In this document: positions 1-7,658 of the stretch, in pieces
Numbering within the stretch: the first letter of the stretch is position 1
Layout: every line of letters starts with the position of its first letter
From: Phascolarctobacterium sp.
GTDB lineage: Bacteria > Bacillota > Negativicutes > Acidaminococcales > Acidaminococcaceae
Assembly (NCBI RefSeq): GCF_030531065.1
Contig: NZ_JAUNOQ010000004.1
Span: forward strand, 124,001 to 188,000
DNA length: 64,000 nt
Direction: 5' to 3'
The notes under the pieces: generated by a model
What the model was told of the DNA's origin: nothing
Databases searched by the model: none
Seen by the model: only the letters and a program-made list of their open reading frames with translations
Program-made: the position numbers and the translations under genes

Positions 1-855
1 TACGGCGACAGCTTCCGCACAGCCGTTATCGACCGCTTTATCAACGCCTACATCAACGGGCAGACGCCTAACCCCTGTATCGACTGCAACCGCTATTTAA
101 AATTCGGCGAGCTTTTCGCCAAAGCGCAGGAATTAGGCTGCGACTATGTAGTAACGGGTCATTACGCCCGCGTAAAATACGATGAAGAAAGAGGCCGCTA
201 TCTGCTGCTCAAAGCCCTGGACCCGCAAAAGGAGCAAAGCTACGTGCTCTACTCCCTGACGCAGGAGCAGCTGGCTCACGTGCAGTTTCCTTTAGGCGAG
301 CTGACTAAGCCACAGGTGCGCGAAATTGCGGAAAAACACGGCTTTGTCAACGCGCATAAGCACGACAGCCAGGACATCTGCTTTATCCGCGAGGGTACTA
401 CCTACGCCGACTTTATCGAGCAACGCACCGGACGCAAATTCCCGCCGGGGAACTTTATCACCACCGACGGCAAAGTACTGGGCCGGCATAAGGGCATCAT
501 CCATTACACCGTGGGCCAGCGCAAGGGTCTGGGGCTGGCGCTGCCGGAGCCCATGTATGTGCAAAGCATCGACCCTGTCGCCAACACCGTCACGCTTTCT
601 ACTAACGCCGGGCTTTTCACCACTACAGTAACGGCGACGGACATCAATCTCATCGACTGCGACCGCATCGACAAGCCTCGCCGCGTACAGGCGCGCATCC
701 GCTACCACCAAAAGGAGCAGTGGGCCACCGTTACGCAGACGGACGACAACACGCTGCAGCTGGAATTTGACGAGCCCCAGCGAGCCATTACCAAAGGCCA
801 GGCGCTGGTTATGTACGACGGCGAGGTAGTAGTCGGCGGCGGACGCATAATTTAA
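1..855 (+). CDS. mnmA: tRNA-specific 2-thiouridylase MnmA (5' end outside window)
   Basis: Reading frame is open from base 1, so the N-terminal ATP-pyrophosphatase P-loop lies outside the window; 284 residues are visible. MnmA thiolates U34 of tRNA-Lys, Glu and Gln in the cytoplasm, using sulfur relayed from a cysteine desulfurase. The family landmarks are present: the TPNPCIDCNR segment with the first catalytic cysteine (about residue 29 of the fragment), VVTGHYAR, and the second catalytic cysteine in DSQDICFI (residue 127). A C-terminal beta-barrel region follows (YTVGQRKGLG onward), and the normal C-terminus ends in a GGG-R motif. No frameshift is seen. The next gene starts 41 bp downstream, so co-transcription is possible. 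Confidence 0.95.
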   Translation, partial: YGDSFRTAVIDRFINAYINGQTPNPCIDCNRYLKFGELFAKAQELGCDYVVTGHYARVKYDEERGRYLLLKALDPQKEQSYVLYSLTQEQLAHVQFPLGELTKPQVREIAEKHGFVNAHKHDSQDICFIREGTTYADFIEQRTGRKFPPGNFITTDGKVLGRHKGIIHYTVGQRKGLGLALPEPMYVQSIDPVANTVTLSTNAGLFTTTVTATDINLIDCDRIDKPRRVQARIRYHQKEQWATVTQTDDNTLQLEFDEPQRAITKGQALVMYDGEVVVGGGRII

Positions 856-896
856 AGCGCTCATACTAATGATAAAATATTATGGAGGAATGGTTT

Positions 897-1880
897 ATGA
901 AAAAAAATTACAGCCTGTTGCGGCTGGCTTTAACCGGCCTGCTGCTTGTGGGAACGCTGGGCTTCTCCTGTACGGAAGCGGCAGAAAAATACGCCAGCCA
1001 AACGCTAAACGTAACGCCAAGTAAAACGGAAGTAAAACAAATTTCCGGCGTAGTCTACGCCCAAGTCCCTTCACGCGGCTATCCTAACGTGGCTTTGCAG
1101 ATGGATTTGCTCCAACCGCAGACAAAGAAGAAGCTGCCTGCCATCGTCTACGTCACCGGCGGCGGCTTTATCAACGCCAATCGGGATAACGGTGTCCAGC
1201 TACGCAATTATCTTGCGGAAAAGGGCTACGTAGTAGCAAGCATTACCTACCGCGTAGCACCCACGGCTCGTTTTCCTGAGCCCTTGGAGGACGTAAAGGC
1301 TTCCATCCGCTATCTCCGCGCTAATGCGGATAAATACAATATCGACAAAGATAAGATTGGCGTCATCGGCGGCAGCGCAGGCGGCTATCTATCGTCCTTT
1401 GTCGGAACGAGCAGCGGTCTCACAACTTTTGATAAAGGCGACAATCTGCAGGAATCCAGCAAGGTAAACTGCGCCGTTAATCTATACGGCCTGTCAGACC
1501 TAACGCAGGTTGGCATGGATTACAGCGAAGAAATCCAAGAGCTCCACAAGTCTCCCGGCGCAACGGAAGCCCTCTGGGTCAACGGCAGCCCGGTATTCGG
1601 TGGTAAGGACGGCGGTATTCTTGCCGACGCTAAAGCCGCAGCGAACGCTAATCCCATTAACTATATCTACAAAAACAGCGCTCCCACGCTGCTCATGCAC
1701 GGCTCCGCCGACACAGTAGTTTCTCCTAGCCAAACCGACCTGCTCTACCAGGCTTTAAAAGCAAAAGGTATCGCCGCAGAACGCTATGTTATTCCCGGCG
1801 CGGCGCATGGCGGAATATATTGGGTGCAGGATAACGTACTAGCAGTAATCGGGAATTTCTTTGATAAGTATCTGAAATAA
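897..1880 (+). CDS. exported alpha/beta-hydrolase (esterase/lipase family)
   Basis: 327 residues. I use the ATG at 897 because GGAGG lies at 884-888, about 8 bases upstream, and because it opens directly with a signal peptide (MKKN, then a hydrophobic run LLRLALTGLLLVGTLGF). An in-frame ATG at 882 overlaps the ribosome binding site. The protein has the carboxylesterase/BD-FAE layout: an oxyanion-hole stretch YVTGGGFI replacing the usual HGGG, the nucleophile elbow GGSAGG (serine near residue 160), a TLLMHGSAD segment carrying the acid, and AAHGG with the catalytic histidine near the C-terminus. The role is probably hydrolysis of an acyl or acetyl ester outside the cytoplasm; the substrate cannot be read from sequence. 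Confidence 0.85.
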   Translation: MKKNYSLLRLALTGLLLVGTLGFSCTEAAEKYASQTLNVTPSKTEVKQISGVVYAQVPSRGYPNVALQMDLLQPQTKKKLPAIVYVTGGGFINANRDNGVQLRNYLAEKGYVVASITYRVAPTARFPEPLEDVKASIRYLRANADKYNIDKDKIGVIGGSAGGYLSSFVGTSSGLTTFDKGDNLQESSKVNCAVNLYGLSDLTQVGMDYSEEIQELHKSPGATEALWVNGSPVFGGKDGGILADAKAAANANPINYIYKNSAPTLLMHGSADTVVSPSQTDLLYQALKAKGIAAERYVIPGAAHGGIYWVQDNVLAVIGNFFDKYLK

Positions 1881-1883
1881 GAA

Positions 1884-1921
1884 AGCGGAAGCTGTGCGGC
1901 GCGCTACAGCTTCCGTTTTTT
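1884..1921 (+). terminator. Rho-independent terminator of the esterase gene
   Basis: Ten-base stem CGGAAGCTGT / ACAGCTTCCG with a 10-nt loop, followed directly by six T residues. It begins four bases after the esterase stop codon. Confidence 0.9.
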
Positions 1922-1946
1922 ATTTTTTTATAAGATAAGCGTAGAC

Positions 1947-2118
1947 ATAAAAAAACCCGCTTCCCCAGCGGGTATTTTTATTGTCGCGCGACGTTATCCG
2001 GCCCCTTGCCGGCAGTGCTTCCTTTCAGCTTTCCAAAAGTCCCCTCAATTGGCCGCTTCCACGACTCGCCTTTTTATATTTTTACGGCGATAAATGTTCA
2101 CGCGATACAGCACTGTTT
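1947..2118 (-). ncRNA. candidate structured non-coding RNA between purC and the esterase gene
   Basis: No gene fits this stretch. On the minus strand it begins just after the purC terminator and ends in its own strong terminator (stem ACCCGC/GCGGGT at 1955-1973, then seven U). Inside are nested pairings: CAGUGCU (2109-2115) with AGCACUG about 85 nt later, UCGCC/GGCGA inside that, and a hairpin CCGGC-AAGGG-GCCGG. I could not match it to SRP RNA, RNase P RNA, tmRNA or a known riboswitch. 6S RNA is a possibility only because it is sometimes located next to purine genes. No clear promoter was seen. Confidence 0.3.
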
Positions 2119-2120
2119 AG

Positions 2121-2172
2121 AAAAATAAAAAACAACGGCGATAAAGACTAAGCTTTACAACGCCGTTGTTGT
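2121..2172 (-). terminator. Rho-independent terminator downstream of purC
   Basis: Stem AACAACGGCG / CGCCGTTGTT (2131-2140 with 2161-2170). On the minus strand the stem is followed by a U-rich run (complement of 2121-2130). Confidence 0.8.
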
Positions 2173-2286
2173 TTATGGTGCAATTATACAACTTCAATGG
2201 GTACTTGTAAATATATTTCGCAGCATTTTCCAGAAAAATTTTCAACCTCCCGGCTTTTGCTTCAATATTTACACTTTAGCTTATTT

Positions 2287-3162
2287 TTAGAAGGCGAATT
2301 TTTCTCCCGTCAGCAGCTCGTAGGCCTCGACATATTTAGCGATAGTCTTGTCGATAACCTCCTGAGGCAGCTCGTAGCCGGAATCAGGATTTGCGGACAG
2401 CCAGTTGCGGACAAATTGCTTATCGTAAGAAGGCTGGTCGTGGCCAACCTCGTAGCCTGCCAACGGCCAGAAGCGGGAGCAGTCGGGCGTAATCATTTCG
2501 TCGCCCAAAACGACCTCGCCGTTTTCGTCCAGACCAAATTCAAATTTGGTATCGGCAATAATGATGCCGCGTGACAACGCATAATCGGCGCATTTTTTAT
2601 AAATAGCGATAGTGTAGTCGCGCAGCTTGAGAGCGTATTCCTTGCCGCGGCCGGGATACAGCTTCTCCAGAATTTCGATGCTTTGCTCTACGCTGATATT
2701 TTCGTCATGGTCGCCAATTTCAGCTTTGGTGCTGGGCGTAAAGATGGGTTCAGGCAGCTTTTGCGCTTCCTGCAAACCTTCGGGCAGCTTAATGCCGCAA
2801 ACCTCGCCGGTTTTTTTGTAGCTGGCCCAACCGCTGCCGGTAATATAACCGCGCACAATGCACTCCACGGGCAGCATGGTCAGCTTTTGGCATTTCATGC
2901 TGTTGCCGGTAAACTCAGGCTTATGGAAAAATTCCGGCATATCCTTAACGTCGACGGACAGCATGTGGTTGGGCACAATGTCCTTCGTAAAATCAAACCA
3001 GAACTTAGACAGCTGCGTCAAAACAGTGCCCTTCTTTGCAATTTTGTTTTTCAAAATAACGTCAAAAGCAGAAATGCGGTCGGTAGCCACCATCACGATG
3101 CTGTCGCCGATATCGTACATTTCGCGAACCTTGCCGGATTTAAACGGTTTATACTCTTGCAT
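2287..3162 (-). CDS. purC: phosphoribosylaminoimidazole-succinocarboxamide synthase (PurC)
   Basis: 291 residues. PurC joins CAIR and aspartate with ATP to give SAICAR in de novo purine synthesis. It is recognised from the N-terminal GKVREMYDIGD motif, TDRISAFD, the ECIVRGYITGSGW block and the SVEQSIEILEKLYPG region; the C-terminal half with DEMITPDCSRFW is the family signature. Length is that of the roughly 290-residue, eukaryote-like PurC branch rather than the shorter 235-residue form. AGGAGG is placed correctly upstream of the ATG. It is transcribed alone, with purB and purA further along the same strand. Confidence 0.96.
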   Translation of the reverse strand: MQEYKPFKSGKVREMYDIGDSIVMVATDRISAFDVILKNKIAKKGTVLTQLSKFWFDFTKDIVPNHMLSVDVKDMPEFFHKPEFTGNSMKCQKLTMLPVECIVRGYITGSGWASYKKTGEVCGIKLPEGLQEAQKLPEPIFTPSTKAEIGDHDENISVEQSIEILEKLYPGRGKEYALKLRDYTIAIYKKCADYALSRGIIIADTKFEFGLDENGEVVLGDEMITPDCSRFWPLAGYEVGHDQPSYDKQFVRNWLSANPDSGYELPQEVIDKTIAKYVEAYELLTGEKFAF

Positions 3163-3304
3163 GGATAAAGCCTCCTACAATTTATTTGCCAATTGGATGT
3201 TAATAATAATATCACAACCGGCTTTAAAAGTCGATTATTTAACGCAGTTTCAGAAAAAATTTTTTGGCCGCTTATTTCATTTTAATCAGCTCGTAAGCCC
3301 GCGT

Positions 3305-4120
3305 TTACAGCAAACCGCCCAGACGCAGCATCGCCGTGTCCACAAATGGTTCCCCCAAATTACGCCCCGGCACAAAGCTGCCGTGACAATCGCTGCCGCC
3401 GCTGATAAGCAGGCCATGCTTAACGCAGTGCCCCAGCAAGCGCTTCGTGCCCTCCTCCGTATGCCCGGAATGGTAGCATTCAAAGCCGTCCAAAGGCTCC
3501 GTGCGCAGCAAGTCCATCACGCGCTCCAGACCCGGACCGTGAAAGCCGCTGGCCGCGTGAGCGCAAAGCGCTACGCCGCCCGCCCCGTGAATCGCGTCGA
3601 CTACCTGACTAATCGAAGGGAAAATCGGGAAGCCCAAATCATGCTCCGGCGTAAAAATGCGCTGGAAGAAATCATTCACGCCGCTGCACAGCCCCTTATC
3701 CTGCAAATATGCTAACGCCCGCCAGCCGCCGCGCCGCCGGTCGTAAGTATAACGGGCAAATTCCGCCGTGTCCACAGGCCAGCCGTCGCGCTGCAACAAG
3801 GCGATGCTGTCCACATCCTTCTGCTCCAGCAACGCTTCGTTATAATGCAAAAGCTCCAGCAAATGCTTGTTGGCTATATCGATGCCGTAGCCTAAAATAT
3901 GAAAGGACAAATCCTCTTTAGTCGAGCAAATTTCTGCCGCCGGTAAAAATTTAACGCCCGCCGCAGCAGCCAGCCGCTGTGTCTCCGCCACATTCGCCAC
4001 GCTGTCGTGGTCCGTAACGGCAATAGCGCCCAAGCCCGCGCCCAGCGCCTGCTCCACCAATTCCTGCGGCGTCCAGGTTCCGTCCGAAGCCGTAGTATGG
4101 ATATGCAAATCAACGCGCAT
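3305..4120 (-). CDS. PHP-domain phosphoesterase (TrpH/YciV family)
   Basis: 271 residues from the ATG at 4120; a longer in-frame start at 4216 lies inside the upstream permease gene and has no supporting ribosome site, whereas GAGGAGG sits upstream of 4120. Metal-binding PHP motifs are complete: DLHIHTTASDGTW at the N-terminus, VTDHDS, CAHAASG and GSDCHGS. Characterised relatives are 3',5'-nucleoside bisphosphate phosphatases and 5'-3' exoribonucleases on short RNA. It overlaps the last 11 bp of the metal-ABC permease gene and so is probably translationally coupled to the importer operon; a metal-dependent phosphoesterase beside a metal importer is suggestive, not proof of function. Confidence 0.85.
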   Translation of the reverse strand: MRVDLHIHTTASDGTWTPQELVEQALGAGLGAIAVTDHDSVANVAETQRLAAAAGVKFLPAAEICSTKEDLSFHILGYGIDIANKHLLELLHYNEALLEQKDVDSIALLQRDGWPVDTAEFARYTYDRRRGGWRALAYLQDKGLCSGVNDFFQRIFTPEHDLGFPIFPSISQVVDAIHGAGGVALCAHAASGFHGPGLERVMDLLRTEPLDGFECYHSGHTEEGTKRLLGHCVKHGLLISGGSDCHGSFVPGRNLGEPFVDTAMLRLGGLL

Positions 4121-4982
4121 CTCCAGCCGCCTCCTCTTCGCAAATATGGCAGCCGCACTTTCCGGGCGCAGGCCTGCCGCCCGCACGGCGGCGTCCTGAA
4201 AAACTGCTGGCCACAAACAGCGCCGTACCCGTCAGCACGATAGTGCCGCCGGGAGCCAGGTTGGCGTAATACGATATAGTCAAGCCCAAGGCCACGGACA
4301 GCAAGCCGTAGACTATGCTCTGCATAATCGTTCCCGCAAAGCTGCGCGCCGTCTGCAAAGCGCAGGCCACGGGAATAACCAGCATCGCCGATACCAGAAG
4401 CAAGCCCACGATGCGCATGGACAGCGCTACCGTCAGCGCCGTCAGCAGCGCCAGCAATAAATTCAGCCGTTCTACCGGCAGCCCCGCTACCCTGGCCGAT
4501 GTTTCATCAAAGGTCAGATATTGCAGCGGCCTGTAAAAAAGCGCTACGAAAATGATCGCGCACAAGCCCAAGGCGGCTACTATCAGTAAATCCTTGCCGC
4601 TGACCGTCATCAGGCTGCCGAAAAGTATGCTGCTTAAATTGAAGCCGCCCTCCTTATTCAGGCCCGTAAAAATTACCGCCAGGCCCATGCCGCTGTAAAA
4701 AAAGATCGCCAGCACCATATCGGCCGCGTCGCTCAAGCGCACCCGCACCCGCTCGATGGCCAGCGCTCCCAGAACGGTCGCCGCCGCCGCGCTCAGCACA
4801 GGACTATAGCCCCACAGCGCTCCTCCGGCCACACCGGCAAAGGCGATATGCCCCAGGCCGTCGCCAATCAACGATTGCCGCCGCAGCACCAGAAAGCTGC
4901 CGATAAGCGGGCAGATAACCGCCATAATCAAGCCTGCCAGCCAGGCGCGCTGCATAAATTCCATCTCAAACATTTCCAGCAT
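4110..4982 (-). CDS. znuB: zinc/manganese ABC transporter permease (ABC-3 family)
   Basis: 290 residues, polytopic, with the ABC-3 family core (PLIGSFLVLRRQSLIGDGLGHIAFAG, written here in part, near the N-terminus, and the DETSARVAGLPV loop in the middle). It forms the membrane channel for the binding protein and ATPase encoded just upstream; the gap to the ATPase gene is 10 bp. The C-terminus is extended beyond the last membrane helix by a basic tail ending in KCGCHICEEE, a Cys/His cluster that is not part of the usual permease and could bind metal. The tail is encoded where the downstream PHP gene begins, so it may in part reflect overlapping reading frames. Confidence 0.92.
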   Translation of the reverse strand: MLEMFEMEFMQRAWLAGLIMAVICPLIGSFLVLRRQSLIGDGLGHIAFAGVAGGALWGYSPVLSAAAATVLGALAIERVRVRLSDAADMVLAIFFYSGMGLAVIFTGLNKEGGFNLSSILFGSLMTVSGKDLLIVAALGLCAIIFVALFYRPLQYLTFDETSARVAGLPVERLNLLLALLTALTVALSMRIVGLLLVSAMLVIPVACALQTARSFAGTIMQSIVYGLLSVALGLTISYYANLAPGGTIVLTGTALFVASSFSGRRRAGGRPAPGKCGCHICEEEAAGDAR

Positions 4983-4992
4983 AACAAAACCT

Positions 4993-5718
4993 CTATCTGT
5001 AAAAATAACCGTGCTTATGATGGTGCTGCAACGCCGCGTGCACCTCGCCTCTGAAGCAAATGCCGTGGTCGATGCACAGCGCGCTCTTTGCAGCCTCCGC
5101 CGCCAGCTCCAAATCGTGGGAAATCATGACGATGGTCACGCCCTGCTCCCGGTTGATGCGCTTAAGCATCGCGTACAGCTCCGTCTTGGAGGCCGTATCG
5201 ATGCCCGTCGCCGGTTCGTCCAGCAGCAAAATTTCCGGCTGCTTCACCATGGCCCGCGCCAGAAAAACCCGCTGCTGCTGGCCGCCGCTCAGCTCGCCTA
5301 TTTTACGCTTGCGCAAAGCCGTCAAATTAAACGCCGCCAGCGCTTCGTCCACCGCGTTGCGCTCCCGCTGCCCAAAACGGCGCAGCAGGCTACCGGACGA
5401 CAGCAGGCCCAAGGCCGCGACCTCTTCCACGCTGATAGGAAATTCCCGCTGCAGCTTCGCCGGATTTTGCGGCACATAACCAATTTTCTGCCACTCGGTA
5501 AATTTTTCAATAGGCTGGCCGAAATAATAAATCTCGCCCGCCGTCGGCTCCAAAGCGTGAGCCAGCATTTTCATCATCGTACTTTTGCCCGCGCCGTTCG
5601 CGCCGATAACGGCTACAAAATCTCCCTGGGGGACGTCCAGATCAAGATTATGGAATACCCAGCCGTCGCCGTAATCGAAGCCCAAACCGCGCACCGTAAT
5701 AATATTTTTAACCGTCAT
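4993..5718 (-). CDS. znuC: zinc/manganese ABC transporter ATP-binding protein
   Basis: 241 residues. Walker A GANGAGKST, Q-loop in YVPQNPAK, signature LSGGQQQRV, Walker B ILLLDEPA and the switch histidine in ISHDLE are all present, so it should be an active ATPase. It drives import of a divalent cation through the adjacent permease. The C-terminus ends HHHKHGYFYR, a histidine cluster typical of zinc-handling proteins. The ribosome site AGAGGAG precedes the ATG, and the upstream binding-protein gene ends 14 bp away. Confidence 0.94.
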   Translation of the reverse strand: MTVKNIITVRGLGFDYGDGWVFHNLDLDVPQGDFVAVIGANGAGKSTMMKMLAHALEPTAGEIYYFGQPIEKFTEWQKIGYVPQNPAKLQREFPISVEEVAALGLLSSGSLLRRFGQRERNAVDEALAAFNLTALRKRKIGELSGGQQQRVFLARAMVKQPEILLLDEPATGIDTASKTELYAMLKRINREQGVTIVMISHDLELAAEAAKSALCIDHGICFRGEVHAALQHHHKHGYFYR

Positions 5719-5731
5719 TCTAGCTCCTCTG

Positions 5732-6607
5732 CTATTCGTTCAAGGCCTTCGCCAAATTATCCGCATTGCGCTCCATAATTTTTAAATAATCAAGCCCGGC
5801 CTGCCGCCCCTCCTCATCGACTCCCTCCAAAGGGTCCAGCGCCGCCGTCTGCACGCCTGCCTCCTTGGCAACTAATTCGGCAATCTTAGGGTCGGTCAGC
5901 GTTTCAAAAAAGATATAGCGCACGCCCGCCTGACGCACTGTTTTTATCAGCCGCTGCAAATCCGCAGGCGTAGGCTCCGCCTCCGGCGAAATTCCCGTAA
6001 CGCTCAGCTGGCGCAGCCCGTAATCCGCCGCCAGATGACCGAAGGCCGCATGCGCCGTCACGAAAGCCTTTTTCGGCGCAGTCCGCCCCAGCTGCGTCAG
6101 CCGTGCATCCAACGCTTGTAAGCGGGCGAGATACGCTTTGCTGTTGCGTTGGTACAGCGCTGCCTGCTCAGGGTCTGCCGCGCACAAAGCCGCCGTAATG
6201 CGCTCTACCTCCACCATAGCCCGCCTAGGGCTGATCCAAACATGCGGGTCCTGCACGCCGTCGCGGTTAAACAGGCCCGCGCCCGCCTCCACCGGCATAA
6301 TGCCGCGCTCGCTTAAAGCCTCCAAGGCCTGCTGCGCCCACGGCTCTACCAGACCGTTATACACAAAAACTTTGGCGCGGCCCAAGCGCGTCAAATCTCG
6401 CGGCGAAGGCTCCCAATCGTGGGGCTCCGCGCCGTCAGGCACCATGGTTATAACCTCCACTTGGTCGCCGCCGACTGCGCGTACAAATTCCGCCATGGGA
6501 TAAAAGCTGGCCGCCACCGGCAGCTTATCGGAAGCGGGCCGCTGCGTCTGGCTGCAGCCCGCAAGCATATTTACCAATAGCAATAATAAAAAAATAAATA
6601 CTTTCAT
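5732..6607 (-). CDS. znuA: metal ABC transporter substrate-binding lipoprotein
   Basis: 291 residues from the ATG at 6607 (MKVFIF), which opens a lipoprotein signal peptide with lipobox LAGC. Longer upstream starts are in frame but would add a non-secretory extension. Cluster A-I (ZnuA/PsaA/TroA) ligands are visible: His in EPHDWEPS, His in DPHVWISP, His in VTAHAAFGHL and the acidic ligand near ETLTDPK. The histidine-rich loop that marks many zinc-specific ZnuA proteins is missing, so manganese cannot be excluded. It is first gene of the importer operon (binding protein, ATPase, permease, PHP enzyme). No Shine-Dalgarno sequence precedes the start; see the promoter entry. Confidence 0.9.
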   Translation of the reverse strand: MKVFIFLLLLLVNMLAGCSQTQRPASDKLPVAASFYPMAEFVRAVGGDQVEVITMVPDGAEPHDWEPSPRDLTRLGRAKVFVYNGLVEPWAQQALEALSERGIMPVEAGAGLFNRDGVQDPHVWISPRRAMVEVERITAALCAADPEQAALYQRNSKAYLARLQALDARLTQLGRTAPKKAFVTAHAAFGHLAADYGLRQLSVTGISPEAEPTPADLQRLIKTVRQAGVRYIFFETLTDPKIAELVAKEAGVQTAALDPLEGVDEEGRQAGLDYLKIMERNADNLAKALNE

Positions 6608-6642
6608 AATCATAGAATATTGCATTACACAGCATCTGTCAA
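6607..6642 (-). promoter_or_regulatory. sigma-A promoter of the metal importer operon, apparently leaderless
   Basis: TTGACA at 6637-6642, a 17-bp spacer and TATTCT at 6614-6619. The expected start point falls about seven bases after the -10, at or beside the A of the start codon at 6607. There is no ribosome binding site in the gap. I infer a leaderless transcript. A second in-frame ATG at 6613 would lie inside or ahead of the start point. No clear Zur palindrome was recognised. Confidence 0.65.
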
Positions 6643-6694
6643 CCACTTTCACAGTAAAAGCCGCGCACCTGCCCTGAAAGCGCGCCGGATAAAG

Positions 6695-6733
6695 AACTGC
6701 CGGAAGAACGCTTGCAGCGCCCTCCCGGCAGTT
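6695..6733 (-). terminator. inverted repeat after hsp20, possible terminator
   Basis: Stem AACTGCCGG / CCGGCAGTT around a 21-nt loop, between the end of hsp20 and the importer promoter. The U-run on the minus strand is poor (CTTTAT), so termination strength is uncertain. Confidence 0.5.
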
Positions 6734-6789
6734 AGAAAGGATGTGATGGAATATGAATTTATCTTTGCAAGTCAAAGCGAAGCGGCGCA

Positions 6790-7239
6790 TCAGCCTTCGA
6801 TGGCGATGTACTTTTTCTCTTCAACTTGTTTGGGAGCAACCTTAGGCACCGTAACTTTCAGGATGCCGTCTTCAAATTTAGCCTTGATGTCTTCTTGTTT
6901 AACGGCTTCGCCGATATAGAAGGTTCTGGAGCATTCGCCGGTATAACGCTCGCGGCGGATATAAACGCCCTCGTCGTTCTTTTCTTCTTTGTCCACGCCC
7001 TTAGACGCGCTGATGGTCAGATAACCGTTTTCCAGCTTAGCGCTGACGTCTTCTTTTTTAAAACCCGGCAGGTCGATATCCATTTCGTAAGCCGCGTCCA
7101 ACTCTTTAATATCGGTTTTCATAATGTTCTGCGCATGTTTGCCGTACAAGGGATTGCGGCGGCCGAAGAATTCTTTTTCAAACGGGAAATTCATAAAATC
7201 ATCAAATAAGCTTTCGCCAAATACGCTAGGTAACATCAT
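6790..7239 (-). CDS. hsp20: small heat-shock protein (Hsp20/alpha-crystallin)
   Basis: 149 residues. An ATP-independent holdase chaperone that forms oligomers in the cytoplasm. The N-terminal region is rich in Phe (SLFDDFMNFPFEKEFF). The alpha-crystallin domain runs from about residue 45 (YEMDIDLPGFKKEDV) to the GILKVTVPK motif, followed by a short tail. No IXI motif is obvious, apart from YIAIEG at the very end, which may serve. AGGA precedes the ATG. Expression is expected to be HrcA-controlled because of the CIRCE element immediately upstream. Confidence 0.95.
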   Translation of the reverse strand: MMLPSVFGESLFDDFMNFPFEKEFFGRRNPLYGKHAQNIMKTDIKELDAAYEMDIDLPGFKKEDVSAKLENGYLTISASKGVDKEEKNDEGVYIRRERYTGECSRTFYIGEAVKQEDIKAKFEDGILKVTVPKVAPKQVEEKKYIAIEG

Positions 7240-7358
7240 AAGTCATTCCTCCAATTTATATGCCTTGCTCCGCCGACCGGCGAAGCAATTTGTAAGTTAA
7301 ACAGTAACTCGGAAATGCCCGCTTACTCTTTTCAGCTCTCATTTCTTTTGTTGATTAT

Positions 7359-7401
7359 GTTATACCACTCTTTGTTAGCACTGTCAAGCAGCGAGTGCTA
7401 A
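7359..7401 (-). promoter_or_regulatory. CIRCE operator overlapping the hsp20 promoter
   Basis: TTAGCACTG-N9-GAGTGCTAA at 7375-7401, one base from the CIRCE consensus bound by HrcA. On the minus strand the promoter is TTGACA (7382-7387), 17 bp, TATAAC (7359-7364), so the -35 lies inside the operator spacer. HrcA binding would directly block RNA polymerase. Confidence 0.92.
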
Positions 7402-7597
7402 AATTTATGCGATTTTACAAAATCAACACAAGCGTAATAATTTTGCCACAATTATTGTGTTAACGCCATTACTCTAGCAACTTAAGCAATAGTAGAAGTG
7501 CGCAGCATACTGCGACAAAACAGCGCTCGTCCGCAACGCGCACGCCCACAATAAAACGGTGGCCCAAGATATTTACGCTCCAAACAGCAACAGCTAA
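7402..7597. other. AT-rich intergenic stretch with two palindromes
   Basis: Between the divergent hsp20 and nicotinamidase-like genes. It holds GATTTT-AC-AAAATC at 7411-7424 and AACACAA...TTGTGTT at 7425-7461 (inner AT-rich arms also pair). These could be operators. An overlapping minus-strand reading frame here shows no protein-like composition. Confidence 0.35.
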
Positions 7598-7626
7598 TTG
7601 CATAAGCCATTGCCTTGTACTATAAT
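7598..7626 (+). promoter_or_regulatory. sigma-A promoter of the nicotinamidase-like gene
   Basis: TTGCAT at 7598-7603, a 17-bp spacer and a perfect TATAAT at 7621-7626. The ATG is 33 bases downstream, preceded by AGAAAGAAGG. Confidence 0.75.
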
Positions 7627-7658
7627 AAGGAAAACAAAACAGAAAGAAGGCCTGCCCC

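Noticed and set aside
1947-2118. SRP RNA (4.5S) identification
   Set aside because: GAAAGGAAGCA is reminiscent of the SRP apical motif, but the pairing needed on the 5' side is missing.
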